This document shows positions 20,614 through 30,246 of a stretch of 64,000 nucleotides of DNA, piece after piece. Source of the stretch: Dyella kyungheensis (GTDB taxonomy: Bacteria > Pseudomonadota > Gammaproteobacteria > Xanthomonadales > Rhodanobacteraceae); contig NZ_JADIKC010000003.1 of the NCBI RefSeq assembly GCF_016905005.1, forward strand, positions 1,003,630 through 1,067,629, given 5' to 3'. Numbering within the stretch: the stretch's first letter is position 1; each line of letters opens with the position of its first letter. The notes under the pieces are model-generated. The model made no database searches. It had not been told where the DNA came from and saw only the letters and a program-made list of their open reading frames with translations. Both the position numbers and the translations under genes were made by a program.

Positions 20614-21873
20614 ATGTCCGTTTTACGTGCAGCCCTTGTCGGGGCTGCCTGTGTGTTTTATGTCGCTCGAGCCTTGGCGTCGCCCGTCGAAGGCGAGGCG
20701 CCGGTCACCGCGCCCCTCCGAAACGCGATGCAGCGCGTATGGGAGGCGAGTCCCGAGGTACAGGCCGCCCGTGCCGATGTCGAAGCAGCGAATGCGCGGC
20801 TGCGTGCGGCTTCGCAACCCGTCTACAACCCCTCGCTGTCGCTCGAAGCCGAGAACGCGGACGTCGACCGTCGCACCGCCGGGCTGTCGCTGCCGCTCGA
20901 TCTGTCCGGCAAGCGGCGCGCGCGGACCTCTCAGGCCGAGGCTGAGCAGCGCAGTCGCGAAGCGTCGTATGAACTGTTGCGCCGTGACATTGCCTCGCGC
21001 TGGCTGAAGGCTTGGTCGAGCGCGGCACTCGCGGCCCGCCAGCGCGAACTGGGCGAGCATCGGGTGAGCCTGATGCGCCGTTTCGATGCGTTGGCCGCCG
21101 AACGCCTCGCCGTAGGCGACATCAGCAGTCCGGAGCGCGACCTCGCGGGCCTGGCCCTGGGCGAGGCGCAGATCCAGCAGGCCTCGCTGGCGGGCAACGA
21201 AGCGATGGCGCGGGCCGCGCTCGAAGCGATCGCAGGCGACGCGGTGACGCCGCCACCATTGCCCGCGGGACTGCCGCCCGCCTCGGCCAGCATCGTGCCG
21301 GCCGCGCTCGACGAGCAGCCGGAGCTGGTCAAGCTGCGGGCCGACGAGGCGGGGGCGCAGGCAGGCATTGCGGTGGCGCGCGCGGCACGTCTGCCTGACC
21401 CAACAGTCAGCCTGACCGGTGGCCGGGTGAATACGGGCGCCCGGACCGATCAGGTCATCGGCGTCAGCGTGTCCATGCCGTTGCCGGTGCTCAACAGCGG
21501 TCGCGCGGAAATCGATGCCGCCATCGCCGAAGCCGGTGCGGCGGCCGCCACGTTGCGCGCCCGGCAACTGGTGACTCGCGCCTCGCTTCGCGAAACGCAG
21601 TCGCGCTACGACGCGTTGCTTGCTGCGGGGAATGCGTTCCGTGCCGGGCGTGCCGCCGCGTTCGAGGATCGCGCCGCCTTGCTCGAAAAACTCTGGCGAG
21701 CCGGCGAAATCAGCACCTCCGACTATCTCGTGCAGCTCAAGCAAAACCTCGACACGGCGCTGTCTGCCCTCGCGCTCGAAAGCCAGGCCTGGCAGGCCTG
21801 GCTCGACTATCTCGCCGCCGCCGGTCGCCTCACCGACTGGCTCGATGGCCGCACCCAGGAGGCTTCCCCATGA
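20614..21873 (+). CDS. czcC: outer-membrane efflux protein, CzcC-type (TolC superfamily)
   Basis: A 419-residue outer-membrane channel subunit. A signal peptide (VLRAALVGAACVFYVARALA) is followed by two long alpha-helical repeats typical of TolC-like proteins (for example EVQAARADVEAANARLRAASQPVYNPSLSLE and LRETQSRYDALLAAGNAF). The start at 20614 has AGGAGATACATCC before it; an ATG 18 bases upstream is less likely. It overlaps czcB by ATGA (21870-21873), showing translational coupling. Confidence 0.87.
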   Translation: MSVLRAALVGAACVFYVARALASPVEGEAPVTAPLRNAMQRVWEASPEVQAARADVEAANARLRAASQPVYNPSLSLEAENADVDRRTAGLSLPLDLSGKRRARTSQAEAEQRSREASYELLRRDIASRWLKAWSSAALAARQRELGEHRVSLMRRFDALAAERLAVGDISSPERDLAGLALGEAQIQQASLAGNEAMARAALEAIAGDAVTPPPLPAGLPPASASIVPAALDEQPELVKLRADEAGAQAGIAVARAARLPDPTVSLTGGRVNTGARTDQVIGVSVSMPLPVLNSGRAEIDAAIAEAGAAAATLRARQLVTRASLRETQSRYDALLAAGNAFRAGRAAAFEDRAALLEKLWRAGEISTSDYLVQLKQNLDTALSALALESQAWQAWLDYLAAAGRLTDWLDGRTQEASP

Positions 21874-22946
21874 CACGGATCTTTCAACGCGCTTCGTGCG
21901 CGCTCATGTTGTCGTTGGCCGCAAGTGCATCCTTCGCACAGCAGGCCCCGCTGACGCTGGACGCCCGCGCCATGCAGGACGCGGGCATCGTGGTTTCCAA
22001 ACTCGCCACGCGCGAACTGGCCGAAGAGATCAAGGCGCCCGGCGAAGTCAAAGTGGACGCCTATTCGACCGTGCTGGTATCGCCGCGCATCGAATCGATG
22101 GTGTTGTCGCGCAAGGTGAAGCTGGGCGACGTGGTGAAGGCCGGGCAACCGCTGGTGATGTTGTCCAGCGTGCAGGTGGCCGAAACGCAGGGCGCGCTGA
22201 TCGTGGCCGAGCAGGATTGGCGTCGCGTCTCCGCGCTGGGCTCGCAAGCCGTGTCCGGGCGCCGCTACACGGAAGTGCAGGTGCAGCGCGACCAGGCGCG
22301 TGCGCGGCTGCGTGCCTATGGCTTGTCGGACGGGCAGATCCAGGGCGTATTGCGTGCCGGTTCCGCAGGCGCGGACGGTAGCTATGCGCTGCTCGCGCCT
22401 ACCGATGGACGCATCACCAGCGATGCGTTCCTGGTGGGCGAGCGCGTCGATGCGGGACGCACCTTGTTCACCCTGGTGAAGGAGGACTCGGTCTGGGTCG
22501 AAGCACAACTGCCGCCGTTCGATGCGGGGCGCGTCAAGCCGGATGCGGCGGCGCGCGTGCTTGTCCACGAGCAGAGCCTGCCCGCCAAAGTCGTGCAGCG
22601 TTCCCATCAGACCGATGAAAAGACCCGCACCGTGGCGGTGCGCATGGCGGTGGACAACCGTCGCGACCTGTTGCACCCAGGCGAACTGGTCGACGCGCGC
22701 ATCGCGGTGGGCGGACGCAGCGCGCTCGCCGTGCCGGTCGAAGCGGTGGTGCTGTTGCAGAACCAGTCCACCGTGTTCGTCGCCACGGGCAGCGGTGCGT
22801 TCGAACCGGTGGCCGTGCAACTGGGCGATACCCGCGATGGCTGGGTGGAGATACGCGAGGGCCTCAAGCCCGGCGCCTCGTACGTCAGCAAGGGCGCGTT
22901 TGCGCTCAAGGCGCGCTTGCTGCGCTCGCAACTGGGAGAAGACTGA
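21870..22946 (+). CDS. czcB: RND efflux periplasmic adaptor, CzcB-type
   Basis: A 358-residue membrane fusion protein with an N-terminal signal (CALMLSLAASASFAQ). It has a barrel-sandwich hybrid (VSPRIESMVLSRKVKLGDVVKAGQPLVML), a shortened hairpin with LRAYGLSDGQI, and beta-barrel and membrane-proximal domains (KTRTVAVRMAVDNRRDLLHPGE). It links CzcA to CzcC across the periplasm. There is no N-terminal His-rich metal-binding extension like that of C. metallidurans CzcB. It overlaps czcA by one base. Confidence 0.88.
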   Translation: MTRIFQRASCALMLSLAASASFAQQAPLTLDARAMQDAGIVVSKLATRELAEEIKAPGEVKVDAYSTVLVSPRIESMVLSRKVKLGDVVKAGQPLVMLSSVQVAETQGALIVAEQDWRRVSALGSQAVSGRRYTEVQVQRDQARARLRAYGLSDGQIQGVLRAGSAGADGSYALLAPTDGRITSDAFLVGERVDAGRTLFTLVKEDSVWVEAQLPPFDAGRVKPDAAARVLVHEQSLPAKVVQRSHQTDEKTRTVAVRMAVDNRRDLLHPGELVDARIAVGGRSALAVPVEAVVLLQNQSTVFVATGSGAFEPVAVQLGDTRDGWVEIREGLKPGASYVSKGAFALKARLLRSQLGED

Positions 22947-25900
22947 TGCTCTCGCGTCTGGTCGAACTCTCCCTGCGCTACAAGCTGCTGGTGTTGATCG
23001 CCTTCGCGGTGATCGGCGTGCTGGGCTATCAAGCGCTGCGCAAGCTGCCCATCGACGCGTTTCCCGACGTCACGCCCGTGCAGGTCAACGTCTACACCGA
23101 AGCGCCGGGCCTTGCCGCCGAAGACGTGGAATCGCTGCTCACCACGCCCGTCGAATCCGCGCTGGCCGGCCTGCCAAACGTCGAAGAGGTGCGCTCGGTC
23201 AGCCTGTTCGGCTTGTCCTATGTCTCGGTGTATTTCAGCGACGACATGGACATCTACTTCGCACGCCAGCTGGTCAACGAACGCTTGCAGCAGGTGGGCG
23301 ACCGTTTGCCCGCGGGCTACGGCAAGCCCGAAATGGGACCCAACACCTCCGGCCTTGGCCAGGTGTTCTGGTACACCGTGGAACGCGCGGACGAAACACT
23401 CAAAGGTGCCCCCAGCGACAGCGACCTGCGCACGCTGCAGGACTGGACCATCCGCCTGATGCTGCGCACGGCGCCCGGCGTCGACGACGTGACCTCGTGG
23501 GGCGGACAGCAGAAGCAGTATCAGGTGCGCATCGATCCGATGAAGCTGATCGCCCATGGCCTCGGCTTCAAGGACGTGATCGAGGCATTGCAGGCAAACA
23601 ATGCGCAGGTCGGCGGCAACTTTGTCGATATCGGGCGCGAGCAGTATCTGGTGCGTGGGCTGGGTCTTGTGCAGAGCGCCCGCGACATCGGCCAGATCGT
23701 GCTCAGGACCGAGGACGGCACGCCGGTCTACGTGCGCGACGTGGCCACCGTGGAAGAAGCCGGCGCGCCGCGCACCGGCGCCGTGACGCGCGATGGCAAG
23801 GAAGTGGTGATGGGCCAGGCGCTGTCGCGCATCGGCGAAAACGCCAAGAGCGTGGTGGATGCGGTCAAGGGCAAGCTCGGCACCGTGCAGCAGGCCTTGC
23901 CCGATGGCGTGGTGATCAAACCCGTTTACGAGCGCACCGACCTGGTCAACAAGGCGGTGGGCACGGCGGTGCGCGCGCTGGTGGAAGGTTCGATCCTGGT
24001 GGCCATCGTGCTGTTCCTGTTCCTTGGCGAATGGCGCAGTGCGCTGGTGGTGGTCGTCACCTTGCCGCTGGCCATGCTGATCGCCTTCATCTGCATGGAG
24101 CAGGCCGGTTTGTCGGCCAACCTGATGTCGCTGGCGGGACTGGCCATCGGTATCGGCATGATGGTGGACGGCGCGGTGGTGATGGTGGAGAACGCCTTCC
24201 GCATCATGGCCGAACGCAAGGCGCAGGGTGAGCCGGTGGACCGCAGTGCCGCCGTGCTGGCGGCGGCGAGGGAAGTGGCAAGCCCCATCGCATTCGCTAT
24301 CGTGATCATCATCGTGGTGTTCCTGCCGCTGTTCAGTCTGCAGGGCCTGGAAGGCAAGATGTTCAAGCCGATGGCCTTCAACATCAGCTTCGCCATGGCG
24401 GGTTCGCTGATCCTCGCCTTGACGCTGGTGCCCGTGCTCGCCGCGCTTGCGCTCAAGCCCAAGCACGAACGCGATACGCGCCTGGTGAGCTTCCTGAAGA
24501 CGCGCTACGGCGTCGTGCTGGCGTGGGCATTGCGGCGGCGACGCTGGGTGCTTGGTGTGGCGGGCGCTGCATTGCTGGGCAGCCTTGCGTTGTTTCCTTT
24601 CCTCGGCAAGGAATTCATGCCGAACCTGAAGGAGGGCGCGATCATGTGGCGCATCACCTCCATTCCGTCGGCCTCGCTGGAGGAATCGATCGATCTCTCG
24701 CGACAGGTCGCCACGCGCATCAAGGCCTCGTTTCCCGAAGTGGAAACCACGCTGGCGATGATCGGCCGCGCCGAAAAGGGCGAGACCGCCGACGTGAACT
24801 ACATGGAGGTGTACACGCCGCTCAAACCACGCGAGCAGTGGCGCAAGGGCCGGACGCTGGAGAGCATCGAGACGGACATGCAGCGCGAACTTTCCGCCGT
24901 GCTGCCCACGGCCGTGGTGAGTTACACGCAGCCGATCCAGATGCGCATCGAAGAGTTGATCTCCGGCGTGCGCGCCACCCTGGCATTGAAACTCTATGGC
25001 GACGATCTGGGTGAGTTGGATCGTCTAAGCGCACAGATCAAGAACACGCTAAGCCAGGTGCCCGGCGTGGCTGACCTTGCCCTGGAGCCGAACATGGGCA
25101 AGCCGCAGATACGCGTCCGGGTAGATCGCGAGGCACTCGCGCGCTACGGCCTCAACGCGGGCGACGTGCTCACGGTGGTACGCAACGGCATCGGCGGCGA
25201 ACCGGTGAGTACGCTGATCGACGGCGTGAAGCGCTTCGACATCGCCGTGCGCCTGAACGACAGCGACAAGCGTTCCCTGCAGGCGATCCAGCGCATTCCG
25301 ATCCAGGCGCCGGGCGGTGCGCTGGTGCAACTGTCGCAGGTGGCCGAGGTCACCGAGGCGGAGGGTTACTCCTTCATCCGGCGCGAACAGCTGCAACGCT
25401 ATGCGGTGATCCAGATGGACGTACGCGGTCGCGATATCGACGGCTTCGTGCAGGAGGCGAACGCCAAGCTGGCGCAACAAGTGAAGCTGCCGACCGGCTA
25501 TTACACGGAGTGGGGCGGTGCCTTCGAGAACCAGCAGCGTGCGTTGAAGCGTCTGGCCTTGATCGTGCCCGCCACGATCTTCTTCATCTTCGTGCTGCTC
25601 TACACCGCGTTCAATTCGATGAAATACGCCGCGTTGATCCTCGCCAACGTGCCGTTCGCCACCATCGGTGGCATCGTGGCGTTGGCGATCACCGGGCAGT
25701 ATCTGTCGGTGCCCTCGGCGATCGGTTTCATCGCGGTGTTCGGCGTGGCGATGTTGAACGGCATCGTGCTGGTGAGTTTTCTCAACGAGCAGCGGGCCAG
25801 GGGCATGGGTGTGCGCGAGGCGGTGCTTCGCGGCACGGCGCTGCGTCTGCGTCCCGTGCTGATGACCGCCAGCGTGGCGATCCTGGGCCTGGTGCCGATG

Positions 25901-26050
25901 CTGCTTTCCAGCGGCGTCGGCGCTGAAACGCAGCGGCCGCTGGCGACCGTGGTGGTGGGCGGCTTGCTTACCTCGACGCTGCTGACCTTGCTGCTGTTGC
26001 CCGTGCTGTACGACTGGATGGAGCAGCGGGCGGAAGCACGCCGCCGCTAG
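22946..26050 (+). CDS. czcA: heavy-metal RND efflux pump, CzcA/CusA family
   Basis: A 1034-residue inner-membrane proton/metal antiporter of the HME-RND family with twelve helices and two large periplasmic loops. The N-terminal KLPIDAFPDVTPVQVNV and the helix-4 block GIGMMVDGAVVMVEN are diagnostic. D408 and the following Glu match the proton-relay residues of CzcA, but the first Asp of the usual DFGxxxDG motif is replaced (AIG). Exported ion (Zn/Cd/Co or Cu/Ag) is therefore undecided. Third gene of a coupled czcCBA operon. Confidence 0.92.
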   Translation: MLSRLVELSLRYKLLVLIAFAVIGVLGYQALRKLPIDAFPDVTPVQVNVYTEAPGLAAEDVESLLTTPVESALAGLPNVEEVRSVSLFGLSYVSVYFSDDMDIYFARQLVNERLQQVGDRLPAGYGKPEMGPNTSGLGQVFWYTVERADETLKGAPSDSDLRTLQDWTIRLMLRTAPGVDDVTSWGGQQKQYQVRIDPMKLIAHGLGFKDVIEALQANNAQVGGNFVDIGREQYLVRGLGLVQSARDIGQIVLRTEDGTPVYVRDVATVEEAGAPRTGAVTRDGKEVVMGQALSRIGENAKSVVDAVKGKLGTVQQALPDGVVIKPVYERTDLVNKAVGTAVRALVEGSILVAIVLFLFLGEWRSALVVVVTLPLAMLIAFICMEQAGLSANLMSLAGLAIGIGMMVDGAVVMVENAFRIMAERKAQGEPVDRSAAVLAAAREVASPIAFAIVIIIVVFLPLFSLQGLEGKMFKPMAFNISFAMAGSLILALTLVPVLAALALKPKHERDTRLVSFLKTRYGVVLAWALRRRRWVLGVAGAALLGSLALFPFLGKEFMPNLKEGAIMWRITSIPSASLEESIDLSRQVATRIKASFPEVETTLAMIGRAEKGETADVNYMEVYTPLKPREQWRKGRTLESIETDMQRELSAVLPTAVVSYTQPIQMRIEELISGVRATLALKLYGDDLGELDRLSAQIKNTLSQVPGVADLALEPNMGKPQIRVRVDREALARYGLNAGDVLTVVRNGIGGEPVSTLIDGVKRFDIAVRLNDSDKRSLQAIQRIPIQAPGGALVQLSQVAEVTEAEGYSFIRREQLQRYAVIQMDVRGRDIDGFVQEANAKLAQQVKLPTGYYTEWGGAFENQQRALKRLALIVPATIFFIFVLLYTAFNSMKYAALILANVPFATIGGIVALAITGQYLSVPSAIGFIAVFGVAMLNGIVLVSFLNEQRARGMGVREAVLRGTALRLRPVLMTASVAILGLVPMLLSSGVGAETQRPLATVVVGGLLTSTLLTLLLLPVLYDWMEQRAEARRR

Positions 26051-26146
26051 GATTGCTCCGAACGCCAAGGGGTGACACGGCGGCTTGCGGGCCGTCCGTG
26101 TCACACTGGCGCCATGACACACCGGCGCAGCTGGAGAAGGATGGTC

Positions 26147-28852
26147 ATGGTTTTTCTATGGATAGTGATTGGCGCCGTATTGGGCGCACTGGCGTCGTCC
26201 GGTGGCCTGGCCGGCACCTTGGGCGGTGCGGCCTTGGGCTTGCTGTGGAGCAGGCAGGTGGATCTGTCGCGTGAGCTGAAGGCCCTGCGTGCGCAGCTGG
26301 CCCAGGCCGCGCCGACGCCACCCGCCAATGCGGAATATCGGTGGACGAGTGCGCACGAGCCGAGCGAGACGCCTCGTGAGGCTGCGCCGCCGGTTGCGCC
26401 CGTCGCTGCCGCGCCAGCCCCTGTTCCCATCGAGGCGACGGCGCCTTCCTTACCGAAACCCGCTGCCTGGCCTGCCGCCGAGACCCCGCCGCGTATGCCA
26501 GCGCAGCCCTCGGTGTTTGACCGCCTCGCCAAACGCGTGTGGAGCTGGTTCACCGAAGGCAACGTGCCGGTGAAGATCGGCATGCTGGTGTTGTTTGCCG
26601 GCGTGGCTGCCTTGCTCAAGTACGCGGCGGATGCCGGCATGCTGCGCGTACCGATCGGCCTGCGTGTGGCGATGGTGGCGTTGGCCGCGCTGGCCGGCCT
26701 GGCCTTCGGCTGGCGCCAGCGCGACAAGCAGCGTGTCTTCGCCTTGTCCCTGCAGGGCGGCGCCATCGGCGTGCTGCTGATGACGGTGTTCGCTGCGTTC
26801 CGTCTTTACGACTTGCTGCCAGCCACCGCTGCATTCGTTTTGCTGGTGGTGTTGGTGGCTGGTGTCGGCGTGCTTGCGGTGATGCAGGATGCGCTGGCGT
26901 TGGCCGTGCTCGGCCTGCTCGCCGGTTTCGCGGCGCCGATCCTGGTCTCCACCGGCACCGGCAGCCACGTGGCGCTGTTCGGTTACTACGCGGTGCTCAA
27001 CGTCGCCATCCTGGGCATTGCGTGGAAGCGCTCGTGGCGCGTGCTCAACCTGCTGGGTTTCATCGCCACGTTTGCCGTCGGTACGGCGTGGGGCGTGCTG
27101 AGCTACCAACCTGCGCTGTTCGCCAGTACCGAGCCGTTCCTGATCTTGAACTTCCTGTTCTACCTGATCATTCCCTGGCTGCATGTGGTGCGTGCGCCGG
27201 TGGATCGGCGACTGGTGATCGACGGCTGCCTGATGTTCGGCAATCCGTTGATCAGCCTGCTGCTGCAGGGCGCGCTGTTGCGCTGGGATGGCAAGGCGCT
27301 GGCGATTTCCACGCTGGTGGCAGCAGCGATCTATCTGGGCGTTGCCTACGTTTCGCGTCGCCAGCCGGCCATGCGACTGCTGCGCGATACCTGGGCCGTG
27401 CTGGCAGTGGCGTTGGCCACGCTGACCGTGCCGCTGGCGCTGCGTGCGGACGTGACCGGCAGCATCTTCGCGCTCGAAGGCGCCGGCCTGATCTGGCTGG
27501 GCTTGCGCCAGCGGCGTTGGCTGGCCACCTGGAGCGGCGTGGCGCTGCAGTTTTTCGCCGCATGCGCGTTGTTGATCAACGAGTCCATGCATGGCGCTTA
27601 TGGCGCGTGGCCGGTGCTCAACCGGCATTGCATCAGTGCGTTGATGATCGTGATCGCCGGCTTCGTCAGCAGCGGTCTGTTTTCGCGAGGGAGTGCGGGA
27701 CGCGTGCTGTATCGCGTGGTCTCGGTGGCGCTGTTTGCCTGGGCGATGCTCTGGTGGCTGGCGGCGAGTGCGCAGGAGATCGCGCATTTCGTGCCGGATA
27801 CGAACCTGTTCGCGGCCTGGTTTGCCTGGCTGGCATTCACGGCATGGGGTGTGGCGGAAGCGACTCGTTACCGTTCCACGCCCGAGCTGGGCGCCGCGTT
27901 GCTGTGGACCCCGGTGGCTTTCATGACCGCCATGCTCGTGTTGATCCTGTTTGCCGGCAGCTATCACCAGCAACCGTGGCGAGGCTGGAATCTGCTCGCA
28001 GTGTTGTTCGCCGCGGGCCTGGGCTGGCGCACGTTGCAGAACCTGCGCGATACCGCCTGGGCCGGCGCCGCAGCGCAGGGACTGTGGCTGTGGCGATGGG
28101 TGCTGCTGGCGGCGGTTGGGATCGCGGTGTCGCTGGATCGCCTGCGCTGGCTGTCCGACAGCTGGACCGGCCTGTTGAGTTTCGCACCGTTGCTGATCGC
28201 GTTCGCGGTGGCGCACGCGCGGCCTCGTCTGTTCGCGGCGCCGATGCAGCAGACCATGTCGCTGTGGCTACCCCCGCTGAAGTATTCGCTGCTGGCGGTG
28301 CTGGGGCTGGCCGGTTTCGCAGCCTTGTTCCTTGCCGGCGACGCGGCGCCCTTGCGTTACATACCGCTGCTCAATCCGCTGGAGCTGTTGCTGCTGTTGA
28401 TCGCCCTGGCTTATGCGGCGTGGCTGGCCGAGCCATCGCTGCCTGCACTGTTGCAACGCAGTCGCGGTCCCGTGCTTGGCGGCATCGTGCTGGCACTCGC
28501 CACCAGCATCACCTTGCGTGCGGTCCATCAACTGGGTGGCGTGCCGTGGGGCGACGAGCTGATCGATTCCAGCGTCGCGCAGATGTCGCTCACCGTGGTG
28601 TGGAGCGTGCTGGGCCTGTTTGCCTGGGTGTGGGGATCGAAGCACGGCCATCGCCTGTTCTGGCTGGCCGGCGCAATCCTGATGGGCGTGGTACTGGCCA
28701 AGTTGATCCTGCTCGACCGTCGTCAGCTGGGCAATTTGTTCGGCATCGGTTCGTTCATTGCCTTTGGCTTGTTGTGCAGTGTCATTGGATACCTGGCGCC
28801 GGCTCCGCCGCGCCGTTCATCGTCTATGGAGGAGACCGGGCATGCGCCTTGA
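26147..28852 (+). CDS. DUF2339 polytopic membrane protein
   Basis: About 901 residues: an N-terminal helix, a short coiled coil (SRELKALRAQLAQ), a Pro/Ala-rich linker (about 50-120) and then more than twenty membrane helices starting VPVKIGMLVLFAGVAALLKYA, the typical DUF2339 entry. Function unknown; homologs are usually paired with a DUF3999 gene, as here. The start at 26147 is chosen because AGAAGG lies six bases upstream; ATGs at 26114 and 26141 are in frame. Its 3' end overlaps the DUF3999 gene by 11 bases. Confidence 0.82.
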   Translation: MVFLWIVIGAVLGALASSGGLAGTLGGAALGLLWSRQVDLSRELKALRAQLAQAAPTPPANAEYRWTSAHEPSETPREAAPPVAPVAAAPAPVPIEATAPSLPKPAAWPAAETPPRMPAQPSVFDRLAKRVWSWFTEGNVPVKIGMLVLFAGVAALLKYAADAGMLRVPIGLRVAMVALAALAGLAFGWRQRDKQRVFALSLQGGAIGVLLMTVFAAFRLYDLLPATAAFVLLVVLVAGVGVLAVMQDALALAVLGLLAGFAAPILVSTGTGSHVALFGYYAVLNVAILGIAWKRSWRVLNLLGFIATFAVGTAWGVLSYQPALFASTEPFLILNFLFYLIIPWLHVVRAPVDRRLVIDGCLMFGNPLISLLLQGALLRWDGKALAISTLVAAAIYLGVAYVSRRQPAMRLLRDTWAVLAVALATLTVPLALRADVTGSIFALEGAGLIWLGLRQRRWLATWSGVALQFFAACALLINESMHGAYGAWPVLNRHCISALMIVIAGFVSSGLFSRGSAGRVLYRVVSVALFAWAMLWWLAASAQEIAHFVPDTNLFAAWFAWLAFTAWGVAEATRYRSTPELGAALLWTPVAFMTAMLVLILFAGSYHQQPWRGWNLLAVLFAAGLGWRTLQNLRDTAWAGAAAQGLWLWRWVLLAAVGIAVSLDRLRWLSDSWTGLLSFAPLLIAFAVAHARPRLFAAPMQQTMSLWLPPLKYSLLAVLGLAGFAALFLAGDAAPLRYIPLLNPLELLLLLIALAYAAWLAEPSLPALLQRSRGPVLGGIVLALATSITLRAVHQLGGVPWGDELIDSSVAQMSLTVVWSVLGLFAWVWGSKHGHRLFWLAGAILMGVVLAKLILLDRRQLGNLFGIGSFIAFGLLCSVIGYLAPAPPRRSSSMEETGHAP

Positions 28853-30203
28853 CGTTCGCTGGATTGCGCTTGCCGTGATGTTGCCCGTGGCTGCGGCGCG
28901 GGCCGACAACGCGGCGGATTACGCGTACGCGTTTGCACTCGATACGAAAACCGCCGGCGAGGCCTATCGCGTGGTGTTGACGCCGGAGGTCTACGCCTCG
29001 GTCAAGCCGGGTGCGGACCTGCGCGACCTGATCGTGGTGAATGCGTTGGGCCGGCCCGTGCCGTTCGCACCGCTGCCGCCGTCGCCGCCGACCAGTCACC
29101 CGTTCGAGGCATCAGCGCGGCTGCTTCCCTTGCCGGTGTCCGCCGCGTCGGCCGACAGCGTGAAGGTGGAACGCAACACCGATGGCGGCATCGTGATCAG
29201 CCAGACCGATCGCGCCGCTGCCGTGCAGCGTCCGGATGCATGGCTGCTCGATGCAGGCCGCGCGATGAACCTGGATCAGCTGGCGCTCGATCCCGCATCG
29301 CTGAGCGAGGATTTCCAGCTTCGCGTGATGGTGGAAGGCAGCAACGACCTGCGCCAGTGGAGCCTGCTGGCCTCCGACCTCAGCCTGACTCGCGTGCATG
29401 GCGAAGAGGATCAGGTCGAACAATTGAACGCCGACGTCTCAAGCAACGACCCGTATCGCTATTACCGCGTGCGGCTGTCCGATGGCCAGGTCGACTGGAG
29501 CGCCGGCCACGCGCCCATCGCGCGGCTGACCGGCGGCTACACCGACGCGGCCGCCGAACACGCCTCGCAGCTGCAATGGCTGGTGGCCAAGGAGAGCGGG
29601 CAGGGCGCCGCGGACTACGACTATGAATTGCCGGCCGCGCTGCCGGTGGAATCGGTGACGGTCGCGTTGCCGGCCGCCAACAACGCCGCTCGCGTGCATG
29701 TATTGGCGCAGGGCGCGGATGCGTCGACCTGGACGGAAGCGGCGACGCTCGACCTGGTTCGCGCGGGCGGCAAGAGCGGCGAGGCCACGGCCGCCATCGG
29801 CGTCCGCACCATCAAGCATCTCCGCGTGCACAGCGACACGCCACTGGCGGGTGCACCCACGCTGCGCGCCGGCTGGATTCCGCCGCAGTACGTCTTCCTT
29901 GCCGAAGGCAGCGCGCCGTACCGATTGCTCGCCGGCAGCTATGCCGCACGCCGCGGCGACTATCCGGTGGACGAGGCCTTGAGCCGCTTGCGCAGCCAGC
30001 ACGACGAGACCTGGCTGCCGCCCGTGGCGCAGTTGGGACCGCGTGTGGACGAGGCGGGCCCGTCGGCACTGGACGCGCCCAAGGTGCCCTACGACTGGAC
30101 CAAGCCCTTGCTGTGGGTGGTGCTGGCGCTGGGTGCGCTGGTGGTGGCCGGCATGGCCTTCAGCCTGCTGCGCCAGGGGCGCGAGGGCGATCGGAAACCC
30201 TGA
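28842..30203 (+). CDS. DUF3999 exported/membrane protein
   Basis: A 453-residue protein with a signal peptide (MRLDVRWIALAVMLPVAAARA), a long beta-rich periplasmic region (YRVVLTPEVYASV, LRDLIVVNALGRPVPFA, RYYRVRLSDGQ) and a C-terminal membrane helix (LLWVVLALGALVVAGMAFSLL) followed by a short basic tail. This matches DUF3999, the usual partner of DUF2339. ATG 28842 has GGAGGAGACCGGGC before it and overlaps the preceding gene, so the pair is coupled. Role unknown, possibly envelope-related. Confidence 0.8.
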   Translation: MRLDVRWIALAVMLPVAAARADNAADYAYAFALDTKTAGEAYRVVLTPEVYASVKPGADLRDLIVVNALGRPVPFAPLPPSPPTSHPFEASARLLPLPVSAASADSVKVERNTDGGIVISQTDRAAAVQRPDAWLLDAGRAMNLDQLALDPASLSEDFQLRVMVEGSNDLRQWSLLASDLSLTRVHGEEDQVEQLNADVSSNDPYRYYRVRLSDGQVDWSAGHAPIARLTGGYTDAAAEHASQLQWLVAKESGQGAADYDYELPAALPVESVTVALPAANNAARVHVLAQGADASTWTEAATLDLVRAGGKSGEATAAIGVRTIKHLRVHSDTPLAGAPTLRAGWIPPQYVFLAEGSAPYRLLAGSYAARRGDYPVDEALSRLRSQHDETWLPPVAQLGPRVDEAGPSALDAPKVPYDWTKPLLWVVLALGALVVAGMAFSLLRQGREGDRKP

Positions 30204-30246
30204 GGTGGCCGGGGGCATGCGGCCCCCGCCGGCCTGATGTCCTATC

